Assembly (NCBI GenBank): GCA_007741555.1
Contig: CP036526.1
Coordinates: 3,410,001-3,474,000 of the forward strand
Direction: 5' to 3'
From: Stieleria marina
GTDB taxonomy: Bacteria; Planctomycetota; Planctomycetia; Pirellulales; Pirellulaceae
Length of the DNA stretch: 64,000 nucleotides
Position numbers and translations under genes: made by a program. Of this stretch, positions 25,617-37,375 are shown one piece after another (positions within the stretch are counted from its first letter, which is position 1; every line of letters begins with the position of its first letter). Below the pieces are notes generated by a model. The model searched no databases. It saw only the letters and a program-made list of their open reading frames with translations, and was not told the DNA's origin.

Positions 25617-28600
25617 TTACTGCACGCGAAACGTAAACTGAAGCAGGTCCAAGTGGCCAGTTCTAAAATAGTGAGCCGAACTGGTCAGGTAGCGAACGTA
25701 AAGTTCGTAGTTGGCCAACGAGGTCAGTTCGATGGCTTCGTCACGATGCGATTGCAGTGATTCGGCCCATTTGTCCAAAGTCCGCGCGTAATGCGAACGC
25801 AGCGATTCGATGTGGTGCACGACAAAGCCGGCTTCTTCGGCACGATGCACAACAACTTCTCGCGGCGGTAGTTGGCCGCCAGGAAAAATTTCCGTGCCCA
25901 GCATCTTCGCATACTCGACCAAACCTGGTTCGACGGGGGACTGTCCTGGCTGCAAGCTCTCATGACTGCCGCGAATGATCGAGTGGATCATCATCCAGCC
26001 GTCGTCGGGAAGCAATTCGCGGCAGCGCCCGAAAAAGGCGGCGTAGCGTTCCATTCGGAAATGCTCGAGCGCTCCGATACTGACAATCCGGTCGACCGGC
26101 TCATTGAACTCTTCCCAGCCGTTCAGGCGAAAATCAACTTGGTCGCGGTTAGCGCCCAGGGCCGACGCGTATGCGTGCTGATTCTTGCTAAGAGTCAGGC
26201 CCGTCGCTTTGACGTCCAAAGTGTCGACAGCACGCAGAGCCGTCGCGCCCCAGCCACAGCCAACGTCTAGCAGTCGCATGCCCGGTTTCAACCGGCATTT
26301 ACCGAGCGACAGATCAATCTTAGCTAACTGTGCTTCTTCCAACGTGGCGTCATCTTCTTTGAAATAGCCGCAGCTGTACGTCATCGTTCGGTCGAGAAAT
26401 AGTTCGTAAAACGCATTCGAGCGATCGTAGTGAGCTTGCACATCTTCGTAAAAAGGCCGCAGTTCTGCCGTTTGGTATGACGCGGCGTTCTTGACATCCG
26501 CGTCCTTTTCAGCAAGCGTTTGGGAAATCAAATTGGCTAACTCGGTGACGTTGTCGCCGGTCATCATGCTGATGTGATCACCGGCCGATTCGGTGACCAA
26601 CAAGTTTTCGCCAACGATCTGACGCCAGCCTAGATCGTCGCGAAGATCGTCGTCTTGTTCACCCAGCTTTTCAGCGGCGCGGTAGAGGCGAACCGCCAGT
26701 TGACTGCGAGGGGGAATGTAGTCACGCATCGCACGCAAATTCGCACGAGCGACCGAGACAAATCTCCGCAAGTAGTCGATGTCAAATTCCAGCAGTGATT
26801 GTCCAGCAATGGAAGATCGCTGCATCATCAATTCCAATCGTTGTTCGCTCGGAAGCGATTGCAATTCCTCGTAGCTGACGTCGATCTTGATGCCGTAGAA
26901 CCGTTCGAGTGTTTCGCCGAGTGTCGAAAGGATTTTGCTTTCGTCGTCGGGGTCGATCAAGTCGATCGCTGACATGACGCGCGAGTCGATCAGATGCACC
27001 CCGTCGACTTGGTCGCCCTGCTCTTGCAAGATTCTCGCGATTTCGTAAGCCACCACGCCTCCCGAAGACCAGCCAGCCAAATGGTAGGGGCCCATCGGCT
27101 GCTGCTTTCGGATGGCTTGGATGTACTGGTCGACCATGGCAGCCATTGATGAAGGCGGCACTTGGCCCGCGTCGACTCCGTAGGATTGCAATGCAAAAAC
27201 GGGTCGGTCATCGCCCAGAGCGTGGGCGAATTCGTAATAACACAGGACGTTTCCGCCGGCCGGGTGAACACAAAAGACAGGTGGCAAACTGCCCTCAGGG
27301 CGAATGGGGACGATCGGCGACCACTCTTGATCGGCTTCGTATTGTTTCACCAAGACAGCCATTCGCTCAATCGTCGCGTCACGCAATAGTGACGAAAGAG
27401 GCAAGTTGACGCCGAAGTGACGATTGACGCGGCTGATCAGTTGCACTGCTAAAAGTGAGTGTCCGCCGAGGTCAAAAAAGTTGTCGCGAACACCCACGAC
27501 TTCAGTTTCCAAGGTGTCGATCCATATTCCCGCCATCTGCATTTCGACCGGGCTGCGCGGGGCGACGTAATCACTCTGCGCAGCGTGTTCCTGTGGCGAG
27601 ATTTTGGCCAGCGCTGCACGGTCGACTTTGTCACTCTTGTTCCGAGGAAACTCGTCCAGCAGGCTAAACGTCGACGGGATCATGTACTCCGGCAGCGTCC
27701 CGAGTAGTGCTTCGGTCAGGATTGCTGCGGAAACACTCTGAGTGGTGGGCACGACGTAGGCACGCAGATTCGAGAGCCCGCTTTTGTCAGTCGTCGCCAT
27801 CACGACGGCATCCTTGACGCCGTCTAATTCGCTTAGCGCGGATTCGATCTCGCCGAGTTCGACACGGAAACCACGAACTTTGATTTGTTGATCGACGCGG
27901 CCCAGGAATTCCAAGTTTTCGTCGGCACGCCAACGCACCAGATCACCCGTTCGGTACAGCCGATCTCCATCCCCCCATTCGCTCGGCGTGAACAGGCGAT
28001 TGTTCAACTCGGGCTGGTTCAAATAGCCGCGAGCCACGCCGATTCCGCCCACATGCAGTTCGCCCGCAACGCCGACAGGTACCAGTTTTCCATGTTGATC
28101 CAAGACTCGGGCTGTGGCTCCCGGGATAGGCTTGCCGATCGGGATTTCCGAGTCGCCGTCAATTTGGCCGTTTGCTTCCCAAGCAGTCGCGACGACCGAC
28201 GTTTCGGTGGGACCATAATTATTGATGAATCGAACTTGATCGCCCGTCAGCTTTCGCCAAGCGGCAACCTGTCCAGCGGTTGCCCGTTCGCCGCCAGTGA
28301 CAAGCAGTCGGATGCGTTTGGGGATTTGCAAATTTCCCGCAGCGACTTCGTGGGTCAACTGTCGCCAAAACGCCGTCGGTAAATCAAACACCGTCACGCC
28401 ACGTTGATCGCAGGACTGCAAAAAGTCTTCGGTCAAAAGACTGATTGATTCGTCGCGAACGACGATCGCCGCCCCAGATGACAGCGTCGGGAAGATTTCT
28501 TCGACGCTGTGATCAAAGCTGATGGACGCAAACTGAAGCACGCGATCGTCGCTGGTCAAACCAAACTGACGGGCGGCGACTTGGACGTAGTTGGCTACCG

Positions 28601-31600
28601 AGCGGTGCTCAACCTGGACGGCCTTAGGTGCTCCGGTCGATCCAGAGGTGTAGATCAAGTAGGCAAGTGTCGAAGCATCTGCGATCGGCGTCAAATTCGC
28701 TTTCGCGTGTGATGTGATTTTGGCGGCATCTGCCGCGACATGTACGACTTCTGTCTTGATGGATGCCCAGTCATCGCAAGCTGTTTGTTGGTCAAGCAGG
28801 ACGCAGCACAGGTCAGCGTCCTTGGCGATCAGTTGTTTGCGATTGGCAGGCAAATCGGCGTCGATCGGGACGTAGGTACCACCGGCTTTGAGCACCGCCA
28901 AAATAGCGACGATCATTTTGGATCCGCGTGAAAGCGAAATGCCGACGGTTGATTCGCGCTGAACGCCCATCGATCGCAAGTAGGACGCAAGCTGATTGGC
29001 TTGCTCATTCAGTTCGCCATAAGTCAGCGTCGTATCGCCGGCAATAACGGCTATCGCAGAGCTGGCTTTGGCAACCTGGGTTTCAAAAAGTTCGTGTAAG
29101 CAGACGTTCATGGAAGCTGCTGGACCGCCGTCGCCCCATTTCAGAACTAGATTCTGTTGGTGCTTGCTGAGCATCGACAGATCGGCGACGCGAGCATCGT
29201 CGTCTTGGACCATCGCGGTCATCAGATTTTCGTAGTGCAGTAGCATTTGTTGCACCGTTTCGGCGTCGAACAAATTGACGTTGTACTGCATCGCCAGCGT
29301 GACACCGGTTTCGTCCGCATCGGACGCGGTGAGTGACAGATCGAACATGGAGTTCTTTTGTTCCAGTCCAGCTGGTTCAAATTGGATGCCGAATGCCTCC
29401 AGTGACACGTCGCGTTCTCCGGCCATAAACGGCGCAAACCCCTGTTGGCTGGCTTTGTGAAACCGCCACATCGCGAACATCGTTTGGAAAACTGGCGAAC
29501 GCGACGCCTCTCGTTCAGGAGCAAGTTTTTCGACCAGCAACGGAAATGGATACGTTTGGTGCTCAAGAGCTCCGATCATCTTGCCGCGAATTTGATTCAG
29601 AAAACTTGCTACCGTCGGATTGTCGGATAAGTCCGCGCGAACCACCACTGGATTGACGAAGTAGCCGACGACGGAAGCCACATCGCTACGCGTCCGGCCC
29701 GACGCTGGCATTCCCACCAGAATGTCGTCTTGCCCGCTGTAGCGCGACATCAACAATTCGTAGCCAGCAAGCAGAACCATGTTCAGGGTTGCCTGATGCC
29801 GTTGACCAAACGCAAGCAGTTTTTCGGTCAGGTCGCTGCTGAGCGAATGGTACAGCAGTGCGCCTTCAAACGTTTGGACGGGCGGGCGCGGTCGATCCGT
29901 AGCGATCTCCAAGACAGGCAGTTCGCCGCCGAGTTGTTCTTGCCAATACTGCAGATGCTGCTCTCCTCTGTCGCTAGAAAGCATGTCGCGTTCGTCGTTT
30001 GCGAAGTCCACAAATTCAATCTTGGGACGTGGCAGGTCCAGCGGCTGCCCGACAAGTGCAGCGGCATAGAGTTGTTTCAGTTCAATCGTGCTGGTCACCA
30101 ACGAAAGCAGGTCAGCGACGATGTGATGAACGACCCAAACAAGCAGATGGCGTTCGTCTGACTGTCGGTACACGACTAACCGAATCAATGGTCCGCTTTC
30201 TAAGTCAAATGGCTCGTTGGCTGCTGCCACCGCGCGGCGCTGAGTTTCGCTTTCGCTCCAGTCGGTCGCATCTACTGTTTCTAACGGAGCATCGATCGCT
30301 GAGTGCACGACTTGAAATGGCGTACCGTCGTCTTGATGAAACGTGGTCCGAAACGCAGCGTGACGATCGACCAGACTTTGAAGGGCCGTGCGCACGTGAT
30401 CCATGCTGAAATCGCCATTCACTCGCATCGCATCACTGACGTGGTACGCGGAACTCTCCGGCGCCAATTGCTGGATAAACCAGAGTGCTTGCTGGCCATG
30501 CGTCAGAGGATGGCGGCTGCCATCGGCGGTGTCGGGACGAACCGATTTGTCGCCCGATGCCGGTACTGCTGTCGACGATTGTGTTGATGACAAGGACTGC
30601 TCGTCACTGACCAATTCCGCTGCGACTTCGCACAGCGTGACGATGCTGGGACCGTCCATGAAACGAGCCATCGGCACAGTGATCGCCAGTCGCGTCTCCA
30701 TATTGTTCTTCAGTTCGATCGCCATTAGCGAATCCAACCCCATCTCGCTCAGTGGTCGATGGATCTCTAGTTCGTCGACCTCCAGTCCCATGATCGCAGC
30801 GAGTTCGCCGGTCAAGTAGTGCTGCAGTCGGGCAACGCGCGGTTGCAATTCCATCGCTTTCAATTCTCGTCGAAACGCATCGTCCACGGATTTGGTTTCG
30901 TTCGTTGAATCGTCCGCGGGTACGACTTCAGTCAACAGCGCGGGAATTCCCGAATGGAACTGCTTCTTCATCGCCGCCCAACGTGCGTCGATGACTGCGA
31001 TCTGAGACACTTGATCGTCGCTTTCGCCTGGCGGCACGATTTTGGATTGGGCAATCAAACGCTCCAGCAGTTCGAAGCAATCGTCGCTGGGCAAGGTTCC
31101 CATGCCGCGTTGGGCCATTTGCTTGACCAACACCGCGTCGGCCGCCATTCCTGCATCGGCCCAGGGGCCCCAGTTAACTGACAAAGCAGGCAAATTCATC
31201 GACCGTCGGTGGGCGGCAAGTCCATCCAAGAATGCATTTCCCGCCGCATAATTGGCTTGCCCCGGTGACCCAAGCACTCCCGCGATGGACGAAAACATGA
31301 CGAAGTACTCCACCGGCAGGTCCTTGGTCACCCAGTGCAGATTCCAGGCTCCTTGGACTTTTGGCGCCATCACTGATTGCAACCGTTGGTGATTCATTTC
31401 AAGCATCAGGCCATCGTCCAGCACTCCTGCTGCGTGGACCACGCCGGTGATTGGTGGGAACTGACGGGGGATATCTGCGATCGCTTCGTTGAGCGATTGC
31501 TTGTCCGTCACGCTGCCCTGCAAGACGACGACGTTGGCGCCACCTGCTTCGAGTTGTTCGATTTGCTTTTTCACTTTCGGCGACGGTGGGCGTCGTGAAA

Positions 31601-34600
31601 GCAGTGCGATGTGCGGATGATGGTCTGTTCTTGCAACCCACTGCGCGACTTGCATTCCCAACGCGCCCAAACCGCCCGTGATCAGCCGAGTCCCGGCAAT
31701 CGTATCGGTGGTCGCTTCCGACGCTTTGTTTTCATCGCGGTCGTCGCCGCCGATTTCCACAACGACTTTGCCGATATTACGGCGTTGTGCCATGTAGCGA
31801 AACGATCCAACGACTTCGTTGATCGGAAACACCGTGCTCGCGATCGGCTGGAAATCCCCGTCGGCGAAGTGTTTGACCAGATCTTGAAACATATCCTGCA
31901 TAAAATCAGGACGCTGACGTAGCATGCGATCCAGGTCGATCGCGTGATAGGATAGATTGTCTTGGAAGGGAGCTAACCCGATCATACGATTCTGGTAAAT
32001 GTCAGTCTTGCCGATCTCCAAGAAGCGACCGTAGGACGCCAGTACTCGCAAGCTTTCGGTGATCGCATCGCCGGGCAGAGAATTCAAAACGACATCAACG
32101 CCGCGCCGATTGGTCAGCGACAGGATTTCTTCGCCAAAGTCCAAGGTGCGGGAATTGGACACGTGCCGAACGCCAAGTGACCGTAGGTAGTCGCGTTTTT
32201 CGTCACTGCCGGCTGTCGCGAAAACTTCCGCACCGACATGCTGCGAAATTTGAATAGCAGCCAAACCCACGCCGCCAGCGCCCGCGTGAATCAGGACCTT
32301 TTCGCCTCGTGACAGATGCGCCAGGCGCAGCAGCGCGTAGTAGGCGGTCAAAAAGGTGATCGGAACCGTCGCCGCGTCGACATCATCCATGGTGTCCGGT
32401 TTGTGAACGATCGCATACTCGGCCGTCCGCGCGTGGGTGGCAAAGCTATGGGGAGCGACTCCCATCACCGCGTCGCCAATTTTGAATCGCGTCACGCCGT
32501 CACCGATCGCTGACACCACTCCGGCGCACTCGATGCCCAGCGGCACGACTTTGTCCTTGATGCCGGGGTACAACCCCATCGCTTTGAGCACATCGCTGAA
32601 ATTCAATCCCGTCGCACCGACGCGGATCTCGACTTGACCTGGTTCCGGTTCGACACGATGAAACGATTCGAAACGCAATCCATCGATGCTTCCGGCGTCA
32701 CCCAAACGAACTCGGTAGGGGCCGGATTCGGGAAGCGACTGTTTGGAATCGCCCGATGCAACGCACTGTGATGCTGCCCGAAGCCGAGCGACAAATCGAT
32801 TGTCGTCGCGATAGGCGATTTGGTTTTCGGATGATTTGTTGGCGATTTCGTTGATCAGATACGAAGCTACGGCGGCAGTGCTGTTGCTTGTATCTATGTC
32901 AATCAACCGGCAATCTAGTTCGGGGTGTTCGTTCATTGCGACACGAATCATCCCCCACAGCGATGATTGGGCGACGCAGTGGTGTCGTTGTGATTTTGGC
33001 ACGTGCTGGGCGTTCCCCGTCACAGTCCAAAGCTGCGGCGGACGGGCACCGTGGAATCGCGCCAATTGCTGAATGAGTTGCAAGGTTTCATCGCAGCAGC
33101 GTGAATGTGCTTCGGTCCATTCACTGTCGTCCGCAGGATCTTTCGCGTCGGTCGTCCAAAGTTGGATGACTCCGCGGCACTCGAGTTTGTCGCCTAGACA
33201 TTCGTCAAAAAGTCGCCGGTAGTGTTCGCCAACGATCGGATCGATTCGGAAACAACCTGTCTGGCTATCGTGATCAAAATCATCCGACGGCTCCACCAAA
33301 ATGCAACGTCCGCCTCGCTGTTTGATCAGGTCTGCCAGTTCATCGGCTACTCCGCCGCGGTCGGCCAGCAGGATCCAGTTTCCTTGCATCTGATCGGCAG
33401 GTTGCGAATCCATTTCCGGCAAGGCAGTGGATTGCCAATCGACTTGGTACAACCAATCCTGCGGTTGGGTTGCGACTTCTCCTGGACGGCCAAGGCGCTG
33501 GACGCAGACGCCTTCGAGCAGAGCGATCACGTTTCCGTGCGAATCGGCGAGCTGGATGTCCGTTTCCAAGGTTTGTGGAGCCGGATCATCGGATTCGTCG
33601 CCAACACGTTTCACGATCGCAAATAGTTGCCCCTTCATCGCGGCTGTAGAATCGCCAAACGTTGTAATCGAGCCCAGCGAAGTGGGAAGATAAGTGTGCG
33701 AACTCAGTGTGGCAGCATCCGGCGATAGCACGCCCGCAATCGCTTGAAGGCAACCGTCGACCAAGGTTGGGTGCAGGAAGTACTCGTCGCACTTTCCGGC
33801 AACGCGCTCGGATGTTTCCAGCGTTGCCACCGACGTTTCGTCGATGCGTTTGAGTTCACGTACGACTTGAAAGTCGCGGCCGTATTCCAAGCCACGCGAC
33901 GACATCGCCCGATAAAATTCTTCCGCCGCGATCGATGGTTCCGCTTTCGAGAATACTTGCGTCGAAACGGGTGCCGGCAACGCTCCATTGGACGTCACTG
34001 CCCGACAGAGTTGACCCCACGCGTGAAGCGTCCAGGAATTGCGAGAGTCGGATGCATTGGGAGTTGTCGCGGGCGTCGTGTCGCTTGGAACGCTGTAGAC
34101 TTGGAATGTGCACTGCCCATTCATCTCTGGCGAAACAATGATTTGGACCGTTCGACTGGAGTCGTCCATCAAGAACATGGCTTGTTGGATCGACAGGTTT
34201 TCGATGCGGTGATGGCCAGCACCAAAGACTTGTCTGGCCGCGGCGAGGCCCTGTTCGATGTAAGCGGCAGCGGGCAAGATCGCCGATCCCTGCACGACGT
34301 GATCTGCCAAGTAACGCGGCGAAAGGCTGTTCAAACGCACTTCAAATTGCGTCATGTCCAACGCTGATTCAATTCGACGTCCCAGCAAAGGATGAACTTT
34401 TACACCGCCGGTGACGTGGACTGCACCGGAGCCATCGTTGGTTTTCAACCAATGTCGCGAGCGTTGGAAAGGGTAGGTCGGCAAGGAAACTTTGCGGCGA
34501 GCCCAATCGCGATCAAAGCCTTGCCAGTTGATATCAGCACCGGTCAGATACAAGCTGGAAACAGCGTCCAGGTACGTTTTCCAATCGCATTGGCCTTTCC

Positions 34601-37178
34601 GTAAACTTGGCACCCACTGCGTGTCGAATTTTGGCACACAGCGTCGGGCCATGCCTAGCAATGCCGGCGTCGGGCCCATTTCAACGACGGCGTCGCTGTC
34701 GTGAACGACCAAAGTGTCAACGGCGTTTTGGAACTGCACCGTCTGACGGACATGATCACGCCAATAGCGAGCGTCAAAAGTACTGTCTTCGGCCAACCGG
34801 CCAGTCAAGTTGGAAACGATCGGACATTGCGGCGCGCGATATTCGATCTGGCCGGCGAGGCGTTCAAATTCGTCCAGCATGGGTTCCATCAGTGGCGAAT
34901 GAAACGCATGCGACACTTCCAACTGCGTCGCCTTGACGCCGGCCGATTCGAGCGACGTAACAATATCGGCGACAGCGTCGCAATCGCCGGAAATGACAGT
35001 GTTTTCGGGGCCATTGGCGGCGGCGATCGATACCTTGTTCGACTGTCGCCCGATTGCACTTTCGACTCGATTACGATCCGCGAAAATCACGGCCATCGAA
35101 CCACCCGGTGGCAGCTGATTCATCAAGCGGGCACGTTGTGAAATCAACCAGAGCGCGTCTTCTAGCGTCATGACGCCCGCGATACAGGCTGCCGCGTATT
35201 CGCCTACGCTATGGCCCATCACCAAATCGGGCGTCACTCCGCAAGCACGCCACATCATTGCAAGCGAATACTCGATCGCAAATAAGGCGGGCTGTGTGTA
35301 CCGAGTTTCGTGAATGCGAACATCGTCGTCATCGCCATAGATTACCGACAGCAACGATTCTCCCAATTGAGCCTGAAGGATTTCGTCGCAGCGCTGCATC
35401 GTTCGACGGAACGTGGGATGCGACTGATAAAGACTTTGCCCCATTCCGACAAACTGCGATCCCTGTCCCGTAAACAAGAAAGCGATCTGAAGTCGCTGGG
35501 CCGCTTTGACAACGGATTGCTTCATTCCGGTTGCTGATTCGGAATTGGCTAGCCGTGTCAACTGTTTTATCAGCTGATCTTTTGACGAAGTCGTCAGTGC
35601 AACGCGATTGCTAAAATGCGTTCGTCCGATCGCAGCGCTATGACAGATGTCTGCCAATGCATCATCGGATGCGTTTTCGATCCAGACGCGATAACGTTGT
35701 GCTAGCTCTGCCAACGCTGTTTCGCTGCGTGCTGACAGAGGCAGGAGATGCAGCGGTCGATCGGAGCGATCGTCGGCAGCACCGGTTGTTACGGACTGGT
35801 GGCCTTCAACGCCTTGTAGCACGATGTGAGAATTGGTTCCGCCAAAACCAAACGAGCTGACTCCAGCGATTTGGGGAACTTCCGCGGGCCACTGCGTTGC
35901 TTCGGTAACAACCGAAAGCCGCGTCCCTGCCAGTGAGATATGTTCGTTTAGATTTTTCAAATGAACCTGGGGCGGCAACATATTATTTTGCAACATCAGC
36001 ACCGTTTTGATGATACCGGCGACTCCCGAAACCGTTTCGGTGTGTCCGATATTGGCCTTGACGCTGCTGAAGTAACAGGTGGTGTCGCTGTCGTTGTTGC
36101 GAGCAAAAATTTCGCCCAGGGATTGCAGTTCAATCGGGTCACCCAGCGGAGTCGCTGTCCCGTGTGCTTCGATGTAACCGACATCGTCGGGCGTTAAGCC
36201 TGCTTCGGCCAAAGCGGTTCGGATGACGGCTTGTTGGTATCGACTATTAGGAGCCGTGATCCCGGAAGTACGACCGTCCTGATTGACAGCGGTTCCGCGA
36301 ATCACCGAAAGGACTTGGTCGCCGTCGCGCACCGCGTCGGTAAGTCGTTTTAGAACTAGCATTCCGCAGCCTTCGCCGCGAACGTAACCATTGGCATCTG
36401 CGTCAAAGGGACGGCATTTTCCATCGGCCGACAGCATGCGGGCTTTGGAGAACGCGATCGTGACTTCGGGCGATAAAATCAAATTCACGCCGCCAGCCAG
36501 TGCATGATCACACTCCCAGTTTCGCAGCGCCTGGACGGCCATGTGAACACCGACCAAAGCGGACGAACAAGCGGTGTCGACGGCCAAACTGGGGCCGTGG
36601 AAATCGAACAAGTACGAAATGCGATTTGCCGCGATACTGAGCGCGTTGCCGGTGCCAACGTGAGCGTCAATCAGGTTGATGTAGTCGTGTGACTGGGCGG
36701 CGACTTTGGCATAGTCGGTGCCGCCGATCCCAATGAAAACGCCCGTCGAACTGCCGCGCATGCGTTCGGGCGAGATGCCCGCGTTTTCGAGCGACTCCCA
36801 AGCGACTTCCAACAACAATCGTTGCTGTGGGTCGATTCCCAGGGCTTCGCGAGGTGTGATGCCGAAGAACTGTGGATCAAATTCATCGACGCGATCGACG
36901 AATCCGCCCCAGCGTGTCGCCATTTTTCCGGGTGCGTCAAAGTCTTCGTCGTAATACTGGTCGGCGTCCCAGCGCGATTTGGGGATCTCGCCGGTGGCAT
37001 CCACTCCGTCGCGAATGATTTGCCAAAACTGTTCCAAGTCGTTCGCTCCGGCGAATCGACATCCCATCCCCACGATCGCAATCGGTTCGGCCGCTTCGGG
37101 CTGTTCGGAAAGTCGCTTGGCGAGCAGTTCACGCTGGGCAGGAGTGAGGTCGGCGACTTGCCTAGCGAGGTCAATCAT
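25617..37178 (-). CDS. Hybrid PKS-NRPS megasynthase, KS-AT-DH-ER-KR-ACP-C-A-PCP-TE-CFAS
   Basis: A single 3,853-residue frame. KS: Cys204 (DTACSSA), His339 (EAHGT), His379 (NIGHTE). AT: Ser657 (GHSVGEY) with HAFH at 757-760, which predicts malonyl-CoA. DH: His960 in [11 protein letters not shown] non-catalytic KR-like linker follows, then ER (HAGAGGVG, His1631), KR (GGLGALG 1835-1841, Tyr1977) and ACP (Ser2150, GLDSL). Condensation domain: His2351-His2352-x3-Asp2356, with Leu instead of Gly next. Adenylation domain: TSGSTGAPK 2844-2852, then YGPTE and YRTGD. PCP: Ser3241 (LGGHSLL). Thioesterase: Ser3371 (GWSSG). Residues about 3560-3853 are a complete CmaA-like cyclopropane-fatty-acid synthase (YSCGYF, DVGCGWG at 3638-3644, SIGALEHF). 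One fully reducing malonate extension and one amino acid addition are predicted. It is preceded by a FAAL-ACP gene, which probably loads the KS with a fatty acid, and followed by an MMPL gene. The fused CFAS is the oddity: it could methylate or cyclopropanate the acyl chain before or after release. Domain calls are firm; the product is unknown. Confidence 0.95.
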   Translation of the reverse strand: MIDLARQVADLTPAQRELLAKRLSEQPEAAEPIAIVGMGCRFAGANDLEQFWQIIRDGVDATGEIPKSRWDADQYYDEDFDAPGKMATRWGGFVDRVDEFDPQFFGITPREALGIDPQQRLLLEVAWESLENAGISPERMRGSSTGVFIGIGGTDYAKVAAQSHDYINLIDAHVGTGNALSIAANRISYLFDFHGPSLAVDTACSSALVGVHMAVQALRNWECDHALAGGVNLILSPEVTIAFSKARMLSADGKCRPFDADANGYVRGEGCGMLVLKRLTDAVRDGDQVLSVIRGTAVNQDGRTSGITAPNSRYQQAVIRTALAEAGLTPDDVGYIEAHGTATPLGDPIELQSLGEIFARNNDSDTTCYFSSVKANIGHTETVSGVAGIIKTVLMLQNNMLPPQVHLKNLNEHISLAGTRLSVVTEATQWPAEVPQIAGVSSFGFGGTNSHIVLQGVEGHQSVTTGAADDRSDRPLHLLPLSARSETALAELAQRYRVWIENASDDALADICHSAAIGRTHFSNRVALTTSSKDQLIKQLTRLANSESATGMKQSVVKAAQRLQIAFLFTGQGSQFVGMGQSLYQSHPTFRRTMQRCDEILQAQLGESLLSVIYGDDDDVRIHETRYTQPALFAIEYSLAMMWRACGVTPDLVMGHSVGEYAAACIAGVMTLEDALWLISQRARLMNQLPPGGSMAVIFADRNRVESAIGRQSNKVSIAAANGPENTVISGDCDAVADIVTSLESAGVKATQLEVSHAFHSPLMEPMLDEFERLAGQIEYRAPQCPIVSNLTGRLAEDSTFDARYWRDHVRQTVQFQNAVDTLVVHDSDAVVEMGPTPALLGMARRCVPKFDTQWVPSLRKGQCDWKTYLDAVSSLYLTGADINWQGFDRDWARRKVSLPTYPFQRSRHWLKTNDGSGAVHVTGGVKVHPLLGRRIESALDMTQFEVRLNSLSPRYLADHVVQGSAILPAAAYIEQGLAAARQVFGAGHHRIENLSIQQAMFLMDDSSRTVQIIVSPEMNGQCTFQVYSVPSDTTPATTPNASDSRNSWTLHAWGQLCRAVTSNGALPAPVSTQVFSKAEPSIAAEEFYRAMSSRGLEYGRDFQVVRELKRIDETSVATLETSERVAGKCDEYFLHPTLVDGCLQAIAGVLSPDAATLSSHTYLPTSLGSITTFGDSTAAMKGQLFAIVKRVGDESDDPAPQTLETDIQLADSHGNVIALLEGVCVQRLGRPGEVATQPQDWLYQVDWQSTALPEMDSQPADQMQGNWILLADRGGVADELADLIKQRGGRCILVEPSDDFDHDSQTGCFRIDPIVGEHYRRLFDECLGDKLECRGVIQLWTTDAKDPADDSEWTEAHSRCCDETLQLIQQLARFHGARPPQLWTVTGNAQHVPKSQRHHCVAQSSLWGMIRVAMNEHPELDCRLIDIDTSNSTAAVASYLINEIANKSSENQIAYRDDNRFVARLRAASQCVASGDSKQSLPESGPYRVRLGDAGSIDGLRFESFHRVEPEPGQVEIRVGATGLNFSDVLKAMGLYPGIKDKVVPLGIECAGVVSAIGDGVTRFKIGDAVMGVAPHSFATHARTAEYAIVHKPDTMDDVDAATVPITFLTAYYALLRLAHLSRGEKVLIHAGAGGVGLAAIQISQHVGAEVFATAGSDEKRDYLRSLGVRHVSNSRTLDFGEEILSLTNRRGVDVVLNSLPGDAITESLRVLASYGRFLEIGKTDIYQNRMIGLAPFQDNLSYHAIDLDRMLRQRPDFMQDMFQDLVKHFADGDFQPIASTVFPINEVVGSFRYMAQRRNIGKVVVEIGGDDRDENKASEATTDTIAGTRLITGGLGALGMQVAQWVARTDHHPHIALLSRRPPSPKVKKQIEQLEAGGANVVVLQGSVTDKQSLNEAIADIPRQFPPITGVVHAAGVLDDGLMLEMNHQRLQSVMAPKVQGAWNLHWVTKDLPVEYFVMFSSIAGVLGSPGQANYAAGNAFLDGLAAHRRSMNLPALSVNWGPWADAGMAADAVLVKQMAQRGMGTLPSDDCFELLERLIAQSKIVPPGESDDQVSQIAVIDARWAAMKKQFHSGIPALLTEVVPADDSTNETKSVDDAFRRELKAMELQPRVARLQHYLTGELAAIMGLEVDELEIHRPLSEMGLDSLMAIELKNNMETRLAITVPMARFMDGPSIVTLCEVAAELVSDEQSLSSTQSSTAVPASGDKSVRPDTADGSRHPLTHGQQALWFIQQLAPESSAYHVSDAMRVNGDFSMDHVRTALQSLVDRHAAFRTTFHQDDGTPFQVVHSAIDAPLETVDATDWSESETQRRAVAAANEPFDLESGPLIRLVVYRQSDERHLLVWVVHHIVADLLSLVTSTIELKQLYAAALVGQPLDLPRPKIEFVDFANDERDMLSSDRGEQHLQYWQEQLGGELPVLEIATDRPRPPVQTFEGALLYHSLSSDLTEKLLAFGQRHQATLNMVLLAGYELLMSRYSGQDDILVGMPASGRTRSDVASVVGYFVNPVVVRADLSDNPTVASFLNQIRGKMIGALEHQTYPFPLLVEKLAPEREASRSPVFQTMFAMWRFHKASQQGFAPFMAGERDVSLEAFGIQFEPAGLEQKNSMFDLSLTASDADETGVTLAMQYNVNLFDAETVQQMLLHYENLMTAMVQDDDARVADLSMLSKHQQNLVLKWGDGGPAASMNVCLHELFETQVAKASSAIAVIAGDTTLTYGELNEQANQLASYLRSMGVQRESTVGISLSRGSKMIVAILAVLKAGGTYVPIDADLPANRKQLIAKDADLCCVLLDQQTACDDWASIKTEVVHVAADAAKITSHAKANLTPIADASTLAYLIYTSGSTGAPKAVQVEHRSVANYVQVAARQFGLTSDDRVLQFASISFDHSVEEIFPTLSSGAAIVVRDESISLLTEDFLQSCDQRGVTVFDLPTAFWRQLTHEVAAGNLQIPKRIRLLVTGGERATAGQVAAWRKLTGDQVRFINNYGPTETSVVATAWEANGQIDGDSEIPIGKPIPGATARVLDQHGKLVPVGVAGELHVGGIGVARGYLNQPELNNRLFTPSEWGDGDRLYRTGDLVRWRADENLEFLGRVDQQIKVRGFRVELGEIESALSELDGVKDAVVMATTDKSGLSNLRAYVVPTTQSVSAAILTEALLGTLPEYMIPSTFSLLDEFPRNKSDKVDRAALAKISPQEHAAQSDYVAPRSPVEMQMAGIWIDTLETEVVGVRDNFFDLGGHSLLAVQLISRVNRHFGVNLPLSSLLRDATIERMAVLVKQYEADQEWSPIVPIRPEGSLPPVFCVHPAGGNVLCYYEFAHALGDDRPVFALQSYGVDAGQVPPSSMAAMVDQYIQAIRKQQPMGPYHLAGWSSGGVVAYEIARILQEQGDQVDGVHLIDSRVMSAIDLIDPDDESKILSTLGETLERFYGIKIDVSYEELQSLPSEQRLELMMQRSSIAGQSLLEFDIDYLRRFVSVARANLRAMRDYIPPRSQLAVRLYRAAEKLGEQDDDLRDDLGWRQIVGENLLVTESAGDHISMMTGDNVTELANLISQTLAEKDADVKNAASYQTAELRPFYEDVQAHYDRSNAFYELFLDRTMTYSCGYFKEDDATLEEAQLAKIDLSLGKCRLKPGMRLLDVGCGWGATALRAVDTLDVKATGLTLSKNQHAYASALGANRDQVDFRLNGWEEFNEPVDRIVSIGALEHFRMERYAAFFGRCRELLPDDGWMMIHSIIRGSHESLQPGQSPVEPGLVEYAKMLGTEIFPGGQLPPREVVVHRAEEAGFVVHHIESLRSHYARTLDKWAESLQSHRDEAIELTSLANYELYVRYLTSSAHYFRTGHLDLLQFTFRVQ

Positions 37179-37375
37179 AAGTCAGCAGCATCAATCGAAT
37201 AGTGCATATCAGTGTTGTCTATCAGCTCAGCGTTATCGTACCAGCGATGTTACGTTCGGAATGCGCATGAACATCGGATGCCGAAAACGAATCGAATAAA
37301 CTTCGCATCGGCGGTGCGTGCGCTGTTTAAGAGTGAAGATGCGTGGAAAGTCGACTGAAACAGCGGTGATCAAGA

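Noticed and set aside
33000-33750. A methyltransferase domain between DH and ER in the PKS
   Set aside because: The region between DH and ER has no SAM motif (GxGxG); it looks like the non-catalytic half of a split ketoreductase.
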